From Roseomonas haemaphysalidis (GTDB lineage Bacteria > Pseudomonadota > Alphaproteobacteria > Acetobacterales > Acetobacteraceae), in contig NZ_CP061177.1 in NCBI RefSeq assembly GCF_017355405.1, positions 1,347,001 to 1,411,000 of the forward strand: 64,000 bases of DNA. Reading direction: 5' to 3'. Made by a program: the position numbers and the translations under genes. This document shows positions 16,044 through 23,354 of this stretch, one piece after another. Numbering within the stretch: position 1 is the first letter of the stretch; every line of letters begins with the position of its first letter. The notes below the pieces were generated by a model that was not told the DNA's origin, did no database searches, and saw only the letters and a program-made list of their open reading frames with translations.

Positions 16044-17962
16044 GCGGGGCTGGCCATGGCGGCGGCGGGGCGGGGGTCGGGCATGGGCGGTTCCTCGTGT
16101 TGCTTTTGGGGTGCGGGCAGCAGGACGCGGCCGAGAAAGGCGGCGAGCCCGGCATGATCGTCCAACGGCAGAACATGCGCCACATGCTGGTCCGGGCGCA
16201 CCAGCACCATGCAGCCCTGGTCGCGGTCGATGCCGCGCAGGTCAAAGATGTCGGGCAGCGGCGCCAGCGCGGGGCAGAAGGCCTTTTCATAGTCGGTCAG
16301 GCCGAGGCGCCCCTTGGCGGGGCGCAGCAGCGGCGGCAGGTCATGCAGCTCCAGCGCCCGGTGCGGCTGCTGCAGCACGGCGCGGGTGTCGATCACGGCA
16401 TCGCCGTCGGCACCCGGGGGCGTGTGGCGCAGCAGGGGCGAGGCGGGGTCCTCGGCCAGGGAGCGGCACAGCGACACCAGCCGCGCGCCGCAGGCATCGG
16501 CGAACAGCAGCAGGCGCCAGCGCCCGTCGGCTTCCGCCACATGGCCCAGATGCACCGGCTTGGCGTCGGCCAGCCGCGTCACGGGCGCGGAATGCAGCCG
16601 CATGCCGATGGGAAAGCCCGTGGCCAGCCCCTGATGCGTGTCCGGCCCGGTGATCAGCGATGGCGCGTAGCGCATGGCGGTGCCGGCGGTGAAGCGCCCC
16701 TGCTGCTGGAAGTAGGCCTGGAACTCCGCCGGGTCGACGCCCACCCCGTCCGGGTCGCCCGGCCGGCGCACGGGGGCGGAGAACATCCGCGCCAGCTTGC
16801 GGTCAAAGGCGATCAGCTCCTCGGCCACCGCGTGGCGTTCAAAGGAATAGGTTTCCAGCAGCGCGGGGGGCGACTGGCCGCGCAGCACGGCGGCCAGCTT
16901 CCAGCCCAGGTTGAAGGCGTCCTGCATGGACACGTTCATGCCCTGGCCCGCCTTGGGGCTGTGGGTGTGGCATGCATCGCCCGCGATGAACACGCGCGGC
17001 ACCGCCGCCCCATCGTCGAAGCGCGCGCACAGCCGCTGGCCGATCTCGTAGACCGACCACCACGCCACCTCCCGCACCTGCAGCGTGTAGGGGGCCAGGA
17101 TGCGCTGCGCCGCGGCGATCAGGTGGTCCACGCCGATGTTGCGGCTGGCCACGCGCTCGTCCGGCGCCAGCTTGTCCAGCTCGATGTAGAGCCGCACCAG
17201 ATAGCCGCCTTCGCGCGGGATGATCAGCATGTTGCCCTGGGCGGCGGAATGGATCACCGCCTTGAGCCGCAGGTCGGGAAAGTCGCTTTGCGCCAGCACG
17301 TCCATGACGCCCCAGGCCTGGTTGGCGGAATCGCCTTCCAGCGTGGCGCCCAGCGCCTGCCGCACGGCGCTGCGGGCGCCGTCGCAGCCCACCACGAAGC
17401 GGGCGCGCACCGTCTCCTCCACCCCGCCCGGCCCCGCCAGCCGCACGGCGACGGGGTGGCTGCCGGTGCCGACCTCCAGCCCCAGGAACTGCCGCCCGTA
17501 ATCCGGCTCCAGCGGCTGTGGCGCGCGGCGCATGCGGTCCAGAAAGAAGTCGTGCACCCGCGCCTGGTTGAGGATCACGTGCGGAAACTCGGACAGCCCG
17601 TCCTCGGTGTCCTGAATGCGGCCGCTGCGGCGGATGGCGCCGGAATCGCCCGGCTTCCAGAACACCGTCTCGTTGACCCAGTAGGCTTCGCGCAGCACCC
17701 GTTCGGCGAAGCCGAAGGCGTTGAACATCTCCATGGTGCGGCAGGCGATGCCGTCCGCCTGCCCGAGCTGCAGCGGCCCCTCCCTGCGCTCCACGATGCG
17801 CGTGGTGATCCCGGGAAAGGCCGCGAGCTGCGCGGCCAGCGTCAGCCCCGCCGGGCCGGAGCCGACCACCAGCACGTCCACCTCCGCCGGGGGCGTGGCG
17901 GGGGGCAGGGCACGTGGCTGCTCCGGGTCGCCGGGGCGGAAGCCGTCGAGGTGGAACTGCAT
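16040..17962 (-). CDS. FAD-dependent aromatic hydroxylase (3-hydroxybenzoate 4-/phenol 2-monooxygenase type)
   Basis: 640 residues. It is a class A flavoprotein hydroxylase using FAD and NAD(P)H. Visible motifs are the Rossmann GxGxxG in VVGSGPAGLTLAAQL (about 29-43), the DG motif VGCDGARSAVRQALG, and the GD motif FIAGDACHTHSPKAGQGMN. It has a C-terminal thioredoxin-like domain as in phenol hydroxylase and MobA, whose length (about 640) it matches. I take the ATG at 17962 over 17980 because GGGAGG lies seven bases ahead of it. It is the first gene of a unit with the aldolase and Bug receptor, behind a MarR gene, with a palindrome in its promoter. The substrate is probably a hydroxybenzoate. 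Confidence 0.88.
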   Translation of the reverse strand: MQFHLDGFRPGDPEQPRALPPATPPAEVDVLVVGSGPAGLTLAAQLAAFPGITTRIVERREGPLQLGQADGIACRTMEMFNAFGFAERVLREAYWVNETVFWKPGDSGAIRRSGRIQDTEDGLSEFPHVILNQARVHDFFLDRMRRAPQPLEPDYGRQFLGLEVGTGSHPVAVRLAGPGGVEETVRARFVVGCDGARSAVRQALGATLEGDSANQAWGVMDVLAQSDFPDLRLKAVIHSAAQGNMLIIPREGGYLVRLYIELDKLAPDERVASRNIGVDHLIAAAQRILAPYTLQVREVAWWSVYEIGQRLCARFDDGAAVPRVFIAGDACHTHSPKAGQGMNVSMQDAFNLGWKLAAVLRGQSPPALLETYSFERHAVAEELIAFDRKLARMFSAPVRRPGDPDGVGVDPAEFQAYFQQQGRFTAGTAMRYAPSLITGPDTHQGLATGFPIGMRLHSAPVTRLADAKPVHLGHVAEADGRWRLLLFADACGARLVSLCRSLAEDPASPLLRHTPPGADGDAVIDTRAVLQQPHRALELHDLPPLLRPAKGRLGLTDYEKAFCPALAPLPDIFDLRGIDRDQGCMVLVRPDQHVAHVLPLDDHAGLAAFLGRVLLPAPQKQHEEPPMPDPRPAAAMASPA

Positions 17963-17998
17963 GCCGGTGGCCTCCCGCATCGTGCTGATAGAGTGAAC

Positions 17999-18011
17999 AC
18001 ATAAAATATGT
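17999..18011. promoter_or_regulatory. MarR-type operator palindrome upstream of the aromatic hydroxylase
   Basis: ACATA-AAA-TATGT, a perfect 5-bp inverted repeat with a 3-base centre, lies 37-49 bases upstream of the hydroxylase ATG. On the minus strand TTGACC (a -35-like hexamer) lies just upstream of it. The MarR gene at 18195-18632 is the obvious candidate regulator. Confidence 0.5.
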
Positions 18012-18027
18012 ATGCGGTCAATGTTGA

Positions 18028-18191
18028 TGGGGGAGGGGAAAGGTCAGGGAAATGAATTCCCCTGAAACCCCTTCTTTTTTCTGGCTGATGTCGGGGAGTG
18101 GCTATGGACGCGGGTGCGGCGGCTGCCAGCACGTGGCCACCGGAAACAGATAAAAAGAAGATGGGGCCCGGGGAATTCCTTCCCCGGCCTT
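18028..18191. repeat. Intergenic palindrome pair, family A (copy A2)
   Basis: The left end (about 18028-18080) is degenerate: GGGGAAAGG, then AATGAATTCCCCTGAAACCCC and a CTTCTTTTTT run. The right end (about 18152-18191) reads AAAAAGAAGATGGGGCC followed by GGGGAATTCCTTCCCC. The interior contains CACCGGAAACAGATAAAAAG, which resembles the interior of copy A5, so more than the ends is conserved. It lies between the MarR gene and the hydroxylase operon. Confidence 0.75.
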
Positions 18192-18194
18192 GCT

Positions 18195-18632
18195 TCATTC
18201 CCCCGCCGGCAGCCGGCCCACGAAAGTCTTGAGCAGCGCCACGAACTGCCGCTGCTCGGCCGGCGACAGGCGTTGCATCATCTCGGACTGCACCGCCGCC
18301 ACGCGCGGCCCGATCTCGCGCAGCAGCGCCGCGCCGGCGGGGGTAAGGGACACGGTCTTCACCCGCCGGTCGCGCGGGGAAGGCGCGCGCAGCACCGCGC
18401 CCTTGGCTTCCAGCCGGTCCAGCACGCCGCCCAGCGTCGCCCGGTCGATGGCGATCAGCTCCGACAGCCGCGTGGCGTCGATGCCGGGCTGCGAGGCGAT
18501 GGCTTCCAGCGCCGCGTATTGCATGGAGGTGACGTCGTGCCCCGCCAGATGCGCCGAGAACACCGCCCCCGAGATCTGGTGCGCGCGGCGGATCAGGTGG
18601 CCGGGCATCTCGTACAGGGCGTCGATCGACAT
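18195..18632 (-). CDS. MarR-family transcriptional regulator
   Basis: 145 residues, the usual MarR size. The winged helix spans about 35-105, with TSMQYAALEAIASQPG, the recognition region RLSELIAIDRATLGGVLDRL and the wing RDRRVKTVSLT. MarR proteins bind palindromes as dimers and release DNA on binding aromatic ligands. It sits directly upstream of, and in the same direction as, the aromatic hydroxylase operon, and ACATA-AAA-TATGT in that operon's promoter is a plausible site. A family A repeat separates the two genes, so they are probably separate transcripts. Confidence 0.93.
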   Translation of the reverse strand: MSIDALYEMPGHLIRRAHQISGAVFSAHLAGHDVTSMQYAALEAIASQPGIDATRLSELIAIDRATLGGVLDRLEAKGAVLRAPSPRDRRVKTVSLTPAGAALLREIGPRVAAVQSEMMQRLSPAEQRQFVALLKTFVGRLPAGE

Positions 18633-18749
18633 CGGGGCATCCGGGGTGGTGGCGGGCGCTGTCTAGGGCAGGGCGGCCCCGTGGGGAAACCGGGGGTGGC
18701 GGCGGGAATAACATTTGTCGCCGTGCCGGTGCCGGTCTAGCAACCGCGC

Positions 18750-19463
18750 ATGCGCAAGATGCCCCTGATTGGCGTGACCCTGGACGCCGAGCCCGCCGGC
18801 GGCTGGTCCAAGCTGCCCTGGTACGCGGTCCGCCAGAACTACCTGTCCGCCATCGCGGCGGCCGGCGGCCTGCCCGTGGCCCTGCCGCACGAGCCGGAAC
18901 TGGCCGAGCACTACCTGGAGCGGATCGACGGCCTGCTGGTCACCGGCGGCGCCTTTGACGTGGACCCCGCGCTGTATGGCGGCGGCCCGGCGCATGCCAC
19001 CGTATCCCTGAAGTCCGGCCGCACCGCCTTTGAGCTGGCGGTGACGCGCGGCGCCCTGGCGCGCGACATGCCGGTGCTGGGCATCTGCGGCGGCCAGCAG
19101 CTGCTGGCCGTGGCCTTCGGCGGCACGCTGATCCAGCACATCCCGGACAGCGTGGAGAACGCCCTGGCGCATGAGCAGCCCAACCCGCGCACCGAGCCGG
19201 GGCACGAGGTTTCGGTGACCGCCGGCACGCTGCTGGCGCGCATCGTCGGCGGCACGCGCATGGCGGTGAATTCCGCGCACCATCAGGCGGTGGACCGGCC
19301 CGGCCAGGGCGCCGTCGTCAACGCCGTGGCGCCGGACGGGGTGGTGGAAGGCATCGAGCACCCCGGGCACCGCTTCGCGCTGGGCGTGCAATGGCACCCG
19401 GAATACGCGGTGGACCCGGCCGACCCCCGCATCTTCGACGCCTTCGTGGAGGCCGCCCGATGA
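18750..19463 (+). CDS. Gamma-glutamyl-gamma-aminobutyrate hydrolase-type class I glutamine amidotransferase (peptidase C26)
   Basis: 237 residues. The catalytic triad is visible: Cys in LGICGGQQLLAV, and His and Glu in GVQWHPEYAV. The TGGAFDVDPALYG segment is typical of PuuD and its relatives, which cleave gamma-glutamyl amides such as gamma-glutamyl-GABA in polyamine breakdown. No other puu genes are near, so the physiological substrate is open. Its stop overlaps the start of the pseudouridine synthase gene by four bases (ATGA), making an unusual mixed operon with rRNA modification genes. Confidence 0.9.
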   Translation: MRKMPLIGVTLDAEPAGGWSKLPWYAVRQNYLSAIAAAGGLPVALPHEPELAEHYLERIDGLLVTGGAFDVDPALYGGGPAHATVSLKSGRTAFELAVTRGALARDMPVLGICGGQQLLAVAFGGTLIQHIPDSVENALAHEQPNPRTEPGHEVSVTAGTLLARIVGGTRMAVNSAHHQAVDRPGQGAVVNAVAPDGVVEGIEHPGHRFALGVQWHPEYAVDPADPRIFDAFVEAAR

Positions 19464-20434
19464 GCGACGACAGCGAGATCCCCGAGGTCGAGCGCGGCGA
19501 GCGCATCGCTAAGTGGCTGGCGCGCGCCGGCATCAGCAGCCGCCGCGACGCCGAGAAGCTGGTGGCCGAGGGGCGCATCGCCATCAACGGCGAAACGCTG
19601 GACACCCCCGCCAGCTTCGTGGCGCCCAACGACGTGGTGTCGCTGGACGGCCAGCCGGTCGGCGCGCCGGACCGCACCCGCCTGTTCCGCTACCACAAGC
19701 CCGACGGGCTGGTAACCACGCACAAGGACCCGGAAGGCCGCCGCACGGTGTTCCAGGAGCTGCCGGCCGGCCTGCCGCGGCTGGTGTCCGTCGGCCGCCT
19801 CGACCTGACCAGCGAGGGGCTGCTGCTGCTGACCAACGACGGCGCGCTGAGCCGCAAGCTGGAACTGCCGGACAACGCCTGGATCCGCCGCTACCGCGCC
19901 CGCGTGCACGGCTTCGTCGATGAGCGCGCGCTGGAGCAGCTGTCGCGCGGCATCACGGTGGACGGCGTCGCCTATGGCCCGATCGAGGCCGGGCTGGATT
20001 CCCGCCAGGGCACCAACGCCTGGCTGACCGTGGCGCTGAAGGAAGGCAAGAACCGTGAGGTGCGGCGCGTGCTGCAGCACCTGAACCTGACCGTGACGCG
20101 GCTGATCCGCACCGCCTACGGCCCGTTCCAGCTCGGCACCCTGCCGCGCGGCGCGGTGGAGGAGGTCAATGCCAAGGTGCTGCGCGACCAGCTGGGCCTG
20201 GACGCCCCGCCGCGCATCCGCCGCGGCAAGGACGCCGCCGCCCCGGCCACGCCCGCCGAGCCCCTGCCGGAAGCCATTGCCCGCAGCCGCCCGGCCAAGG
20301 CGCCGCAGCCCAAGCTGCCGCGCGCGCGCAACGCCGCCCGCTCGCTGGGGCTGGACGGACCGCCGCGCAACGGTCCCGGCGGCACGCGCGGCGCCCCCAA
20401 GCCCGGCACCCGCGCCGCCCGCAAGCCCCGCTAG
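19460..20434 (+). CDS. rRNA pseudouridine synthase, RluB/RsuA family
   Basis: 324 residues. The N-terminal S4 RNA-binding domain (RIAKWLARAGISSRRDAEKL) is followed by the catalytic domain, with the key Asp in VGRLDLTSEGLLLLTNDG. NREVRRVLQHLNLTVTRLIR and a basic, Ala/Pro-rich tail of about 80 residues follow. Length and tail match RluB-like enzymes that modify 23S rRNA near position 2605, although RsuA/RluE-type specificity cannot be excluded. The ATG at 19460 overlaps the preceding stop. rsmD starts three bases after the stop, so the three genes are one operon. Confidence 0.93.
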   Translation: MSDDSEIPEVERGERIAKWLARAGISSRRDAEKLVAEGRIAINGETLDTPASFVAPNDVVSLDGQPVGAPDRTRLFRYHKPDGLVTTHKDPEGRRTVFQELPAGLPRLVSVGRLDLTSEGLLLLTNDGALSRKLELPDNAWIRRYRARVHGFVDERALEQLSRGITVDGVAYGPIEAGLDSRQGTNAWLTVALKEGKNREVRRVLQHLNLTVTRLIRTAYGPFQLGTLPRGAVEEVNAKVLRDQLGLDAPPRIRRGKDAAAPATPAEPLPEAIARSRPAKAPQPKLPRARNAARSLGLDGPPRNGPGGTRGAPKPGTRAARKPR

Positions 20435-20437
20435 CCG

Positions 20438-20992
20438 GTGCGCATCGTCGCCGGCCTGCACCGCGGCCGCCGCCTGGCGGCGCCGGACGGGCAGGCCACC
20501 CGCCCCACCGGCGAGCGGATGCGCCAGGCGCTGTTCGACATGCTGTGGCACGCCCCCTACGCCGGCCGCGAGGCCATCGAGGGGCAGGCGGTGCTGGACG
20601 CCTTTGCCGGCACCGGCGCGCTGGGACTGGAAGCCCTGTCGCGCGGCGCGGCGGGCGTGAGCTTCATCGAGCAGGACCGCGCGGCACTGGCGGCGCTCCA
20701 CGCCAACATCGCCGCGCTGAAGGCGGAACCCGCCTGCACCGTGCTGGCCGCCGATGCCACCCGGCCGCCCCGCGCGCGCGCGCCTTGCAGGTTGGTGTTC
20801 CTCGACCCGCCCTACGCGAAGGACCTGGTGCCCCGTGCGCTGGCGGCGCTGGCCGGCGCCGGGTGGATCGCGCCCGGGGCGCTGGTCTGCGCCGAGGTGG
20901 GGCGGGCAGAGGTGCTGGAAGCACCGGGCTTCGCGGTGCTGGCGGAGCGGGAGCACGGGGCGGCGCGGGTGGTGGTGATGCGCGCCGGTTGA
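20438..20992 (+). CDS. rsmD: 16S rRNA (guanine966-N2)-methyltransferase RsmD
   Basis: 184 residues with a GTG start, immediately after the pseudouridine synthase. It methylates G966 of 16S rRNA using SAM. Motifs are RIVAGLHRGRRLAAPDG at the N-terminus, TRPTGERMRQALFDML, the SAM-binding DAFAGTGALGLEALSRGA, and the catalytic DPPY tetrad in VFLDPPYAKDLV. Length and order match RsmD. It ends at the family B pair that separates it from the convergent serA. Confidence 0.96.
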   Translation: MRIVAGLHRGRRLAAPDGQATRPTGERMRQALFDMLWHAPYAGREAIEGQAVLDAFAGTGALGLEALSRGAAGVSFIEQDRAALAALHANIAALKAEPACTVLAADATRPPRARAPCRLVFLDPPYAKDLVPRALAALAGAGWIAPGALVCAEVGRAEVLEAPGFAVLAEREHGAARVVVMRAG

Positions 20993-20999
20993 TGAGGTG

Positions 21000-21243
21000 G
21001 CCAGGGGCGCTGCCCCTGGACCCCGCTGGGGAGGCTGAGCCTCCCCAGGCCCCTGCGAAAGAAAGCATTCCGGGCCATGAGGCCGGGGCGGGGCGCCGGT
21101 CCAATTTTTATAAGGAAAGCCGCCGGCGCCGAACCCTCAGTCCCCGGGGGTCATCGACCCTCGGGGCGCTGAAAACAGATGGCGGGGCCTGGGGGGACAC
21201 TGTCCCCCCAGCGGGGGTCCAGGGGGCGGCGCCCCCTGGCCTG
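21000..21243. repeat. Intergenic palindrome pair, family B (copy B3)
   Basis: The best-preserved family B copy. The left end (about 21000-21052) has CCAGGGGCGCTGCCCCTGG, linker ACCCCGC and TGGGGAGGCTGAGCCTCCCCA. The right end (about 21180-21240) is the inverse: TGGGGGGACACTGTCCCCCCA, GCGGGGGTCC and CAGGGGGCGGCGCCCCCTGG. The interior of about 130 bases has further short palindromes (CCCCGGGGG; CCCTCGGGG). It fills the whole gap between convergent rsmD and serA. Confidence 0.85.
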
Positions 21244-21248
21244 TCCCC

Positions 21249-22541
21249 TCAGTGCCGCTCGTAGATCAGCCGGGCGCGAATCGTCCCCGGCACCTCGCGC
21301 AACGCGCCCAGCACGCCCTCCGGGTCCTGCACGCTGTCGGCGTCCACCACCACGTAGCCGATCTGCGGGTCGGTCTGCAGGTACTGGGCGGAGATGTTCA
21401 GGCTGAAGCGGCTGAAGGCCTCGTTCAGCGCCGCCAGCACGCCGGGCACGTTGTGGTGGACGTGCAGGAAGCGGGTGCCGCGGGTGGTGGCGGGCAGCGT
21501 CACTTCCGGGAAGTTCACGGCGCCGAGCGTGGCGCCGGTGTCGGAATAGTCCGACAGCTTGCGGGCGGTTTCCTCGCCGATGCGTTCCTGCGCTTCTTCC
21601 GTGCTGCCGCCGATGTGCGGCGTCAGGATGACGTTGGGCAGGCCCTGCAGGGGGGAGGAGAAGACGTCGCCGTTGCGCTTGGGCTCCTCGGGGAAGACGT
21701 CGGCGGCGGCGCCCAGCAGGTGGCCGGACTTCAGGGCGGCGGCCAGGGCGTCGAGGTCCACCACGCGGCCGCGGCTGTTGTTGATCAGGATGGCGCCGGG
21801 GCGCATGGCGGCGATCTCGGAGGCGCCGATCAGGTTGGCGGTCTGCTCGGTTTCGGGCACGTGCAGCGTCACCACGTCGCTGGCCGCCAGCAGGTCGTGC
21901 AGGCTGGCGGCGGCCACCGCGTTGCCGTGGCCGAGCTTGGGGATGGTATCAAAGTAGATGACACGCATGCCGAAGGCCTCGGCCAGCACCGAGATCTGGC
22001 TGCCGATGTTGCCGTAGCCGACGATGCCCAGCGTCTTGCCGCGCACCTCCCGCGCATGGGTGGCGGACTTGTCCCAGCCGCCGGCATGCGCGCTGTTGGA
22101 GCGGTCGGGGATGCGGCGCATCAGCATCACGATCTCGCCCATCACCAGCTCGGCCACGCTGCGGGTGTTGCTGAAGGGGGCGTTGAACACCGGGATGCCG
22201 AGCTGCTTGGCCGCCGCCAGGTCCACCTGGTTGGTGCCGATGCAGAAGCAGCCCACGCCGATCAGCCGGTCGGCGGCGCGCAGCGCCTCGGCCGTGAGCT
22301 GGGTGCGGGAGCGGATGCCCAGCAGGTGCACGCCCTGCAGGGCACGATGCAGCGCCTCGCCCTCCAGCGCGCGGCTTTCGCGCTGGATGTTGCTGTAGCC
22401 CGCGGCGCCCAGCAGGCTGACGGCGGTGTCGGACACGCCTTCCAGCAACAGAATGCGGATGCGGTCCTTGGGCAGCGAGATGCGCTGGTTGGACGGCACG
22501 GGGCTGTTGGGCGGGGCGGGGGGCGCGGTCAGGTCGGACAT
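21249..22541 (-). CDS. serA: D-3-phosphoglycerate dehydrogenase
   Basis: 430 residues. It oxidises 3-phosphoglycerate to 3-phosphohydroxypyruvate, the entry step of serine synthesis. The order is: a short Pro/Ser N-terminus; the substrate domain with GIRSRTQLT and GCFCIGTNQVDL; the NAD domain GIVGYGNIGSQISVLAE; catalytic Arg in NNSRGRVVD, Glu in PEEPK and His in PHIGGSTEEAQ; and a C-terminal ACT domain (about 350-430), as in the E. coli-type enzyme inhibited by serine. The ATG at 22541 has GGAAGCGGC upstream; the open frame extends further but without family sequence. No serC is in the window. Confidence 0.96.
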   Translation of the reverse strand: MSDLTAPPAPPNSPVPSNQRISLPKDRIRILLLEGVSDTAVSLLGAAGYSNIQRESRALEGEALHRALQGVHLLGIRSRTQLTAEALRAADRLIGVGCFCIGTNQVDLAAAKQLGIPVFNAPFSNTRSVAELVMGEIVMLMRRIPDRSNSAHAGGWDKSATHAREVRGKTLGIVGYGNIGSQISVLAEAFGMRVIYFDTIPKLGHGNAVAAASLHDLLAASDVVTLHVPETEQTANLIGASEIAAMRPGAILINNSRGRVVDLDALAAALKSGHLLGAAADVFPEEPKRNGDVFSSPLQGLPNVILTPHIGGSTEEAQERIGEETARKLSDYSDTGATLGAVNFPEVTLPATTRGTRFLHVHHNVPGVLAALNEAFSRFSLNISAQYLQTDPQIGYVVVDADSVQDPEGVLGALREVPGTIRARLIYERH

Positions 22542-22792
22542 GCCGCTTCCATGCCTCTGATCGCGGGGCGCGGGAAGTGCCAAACCGGCAGGCAAGTCCT
22601 GCCGCCGGCGCAACGGACGCGGCCCGCCCCGAAATCGCCGTGCCACCGCCACGCGGCGCCAGGGCATGGGCGCCATGCGGCGGCGGGGGGCATTGCGCTG
22701 TTGCAGGGCGGCGCCGCCACGGCCACCTTCCGCCTCACAAACGGCCCGCCGCCGCAAGAAGCGGGCACAGCCCCACCTCGGAGATTGCCCCC

Positions 22793-23110
22793 ATGGCCCT
22801 CGAAACCCTCGCCCTGTCCCCCAGCGCCCGCCGCCGCCTGACGCTGGACGCCCTCCGCGGCATCGCCCAGGGCGACCTGGCCGAGCGCCTGCGCCTGGAT
22901 GCTGCCGCCCGCATCCTCGGCACTGTCCGCCGCATGGCCGAGGACGGCATCCCCGCCCCGCGCGCCGCGCTGGACTGGAACCCCGCCCTGGTCACCGCCC
23001 GCGAGCAGGCCGAGGCGATGACCCCCGCCCAGGTGGACGCCCTGCTGGCCGAGGCCCCGGCCTGGGCCAAGGATGCCCTGGCGGTCCCGGCGCTGCGCCA
23101 CGCTGCCTGA
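22793..23110 (+). CDS. Small helical hypothetical protein
   Basis: 105 residues, ATG at 22793 preceded by GGAG. It is highly Ala/Leu/Arg-rich and mostly helical: LSPSARRRLTLDALRGIAQG, then ILGTVRRMAEDGIPAP and AEAPAWAKDALAVPALRHAA. No cysteine, signal peptide or membrane segment is seen. I do not recognise it. A strong intrinsic terminator follows 20 bases after the stop, which supports a real, separately transcribed gene. It is divergent from serA. Confidence 0.65.
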   Translation: MALETLALSPSARRRLTLDALRGIAQGDLAERLRLDAAARILGTVRRMAEDGIPAPRAALDWNPALVTAREQAEAMTPAQVDALLAEAPAWAKDALAVPALRHAA

Positions 23111-23128
23111 AGCGGACGCCGCTTTCTG

Positions 23129-23167
23129 AAAAAAGCCGGCGGGGGCGTGGCCCTCGCCGGCTTTTTC
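23129..23167 (+). terminator. Intrinsic terminator after the 105-residue gene
   Basis: AAAAAGCCGGCG stem, a GC-rich loop, CGCCGGCTTTTT, then C. The A-run and T-run on both sides would let it act in both directions. Confidence 0.85.
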
Positions 23168-23184
23168 ATGTCCGGCGGTGGGGA

Positions 23185-23354
23185 GGGAAGGCTGGGGGGG
23201 AGGAATTCCCCCAGGCCACCAGCTTCTTTTGGCAGCCGAAGAGGGTCTGGTGCAGCCGGATCGCCGCACTGCGGGCGACCCGCCTGACCGGCCGAAACCG
23301 TAAGTCCGATAGAAGAAAGATGGGGGTCCGGGGGAATTCCTTCCCCCGGCCTTC
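23185..23354. repeat. Intergenic palindrome pair, family A (copy A3)
   Basis: The left end (about 23185-23230) has GGGGGGGAGGAATTCCCCC then CTTCTTTT. The right end (about 23311-23352) has GAAGAAAGATGGGGGTCC and GGGGGAATTCCTTCCCCC, ending at the kpsD stop codon. It lies between the convergent 105-residue gene and the capsule export operon. Confidence 0.8.

Noticed and set aside
12934..21243. Repeated palindromes considered as CRISPR repeats
   Set aside because: Copies are far apart, come as inverted pairs, differ in sequence and have no regular spacers; no cas gene is present.
22542..22792. A riboswitch or leader RNA upstream of serA or the 105-residue gene
   Set aside because: No glycine, SAM or T-box motif is visible; the gap is plain GC-rich sequence.
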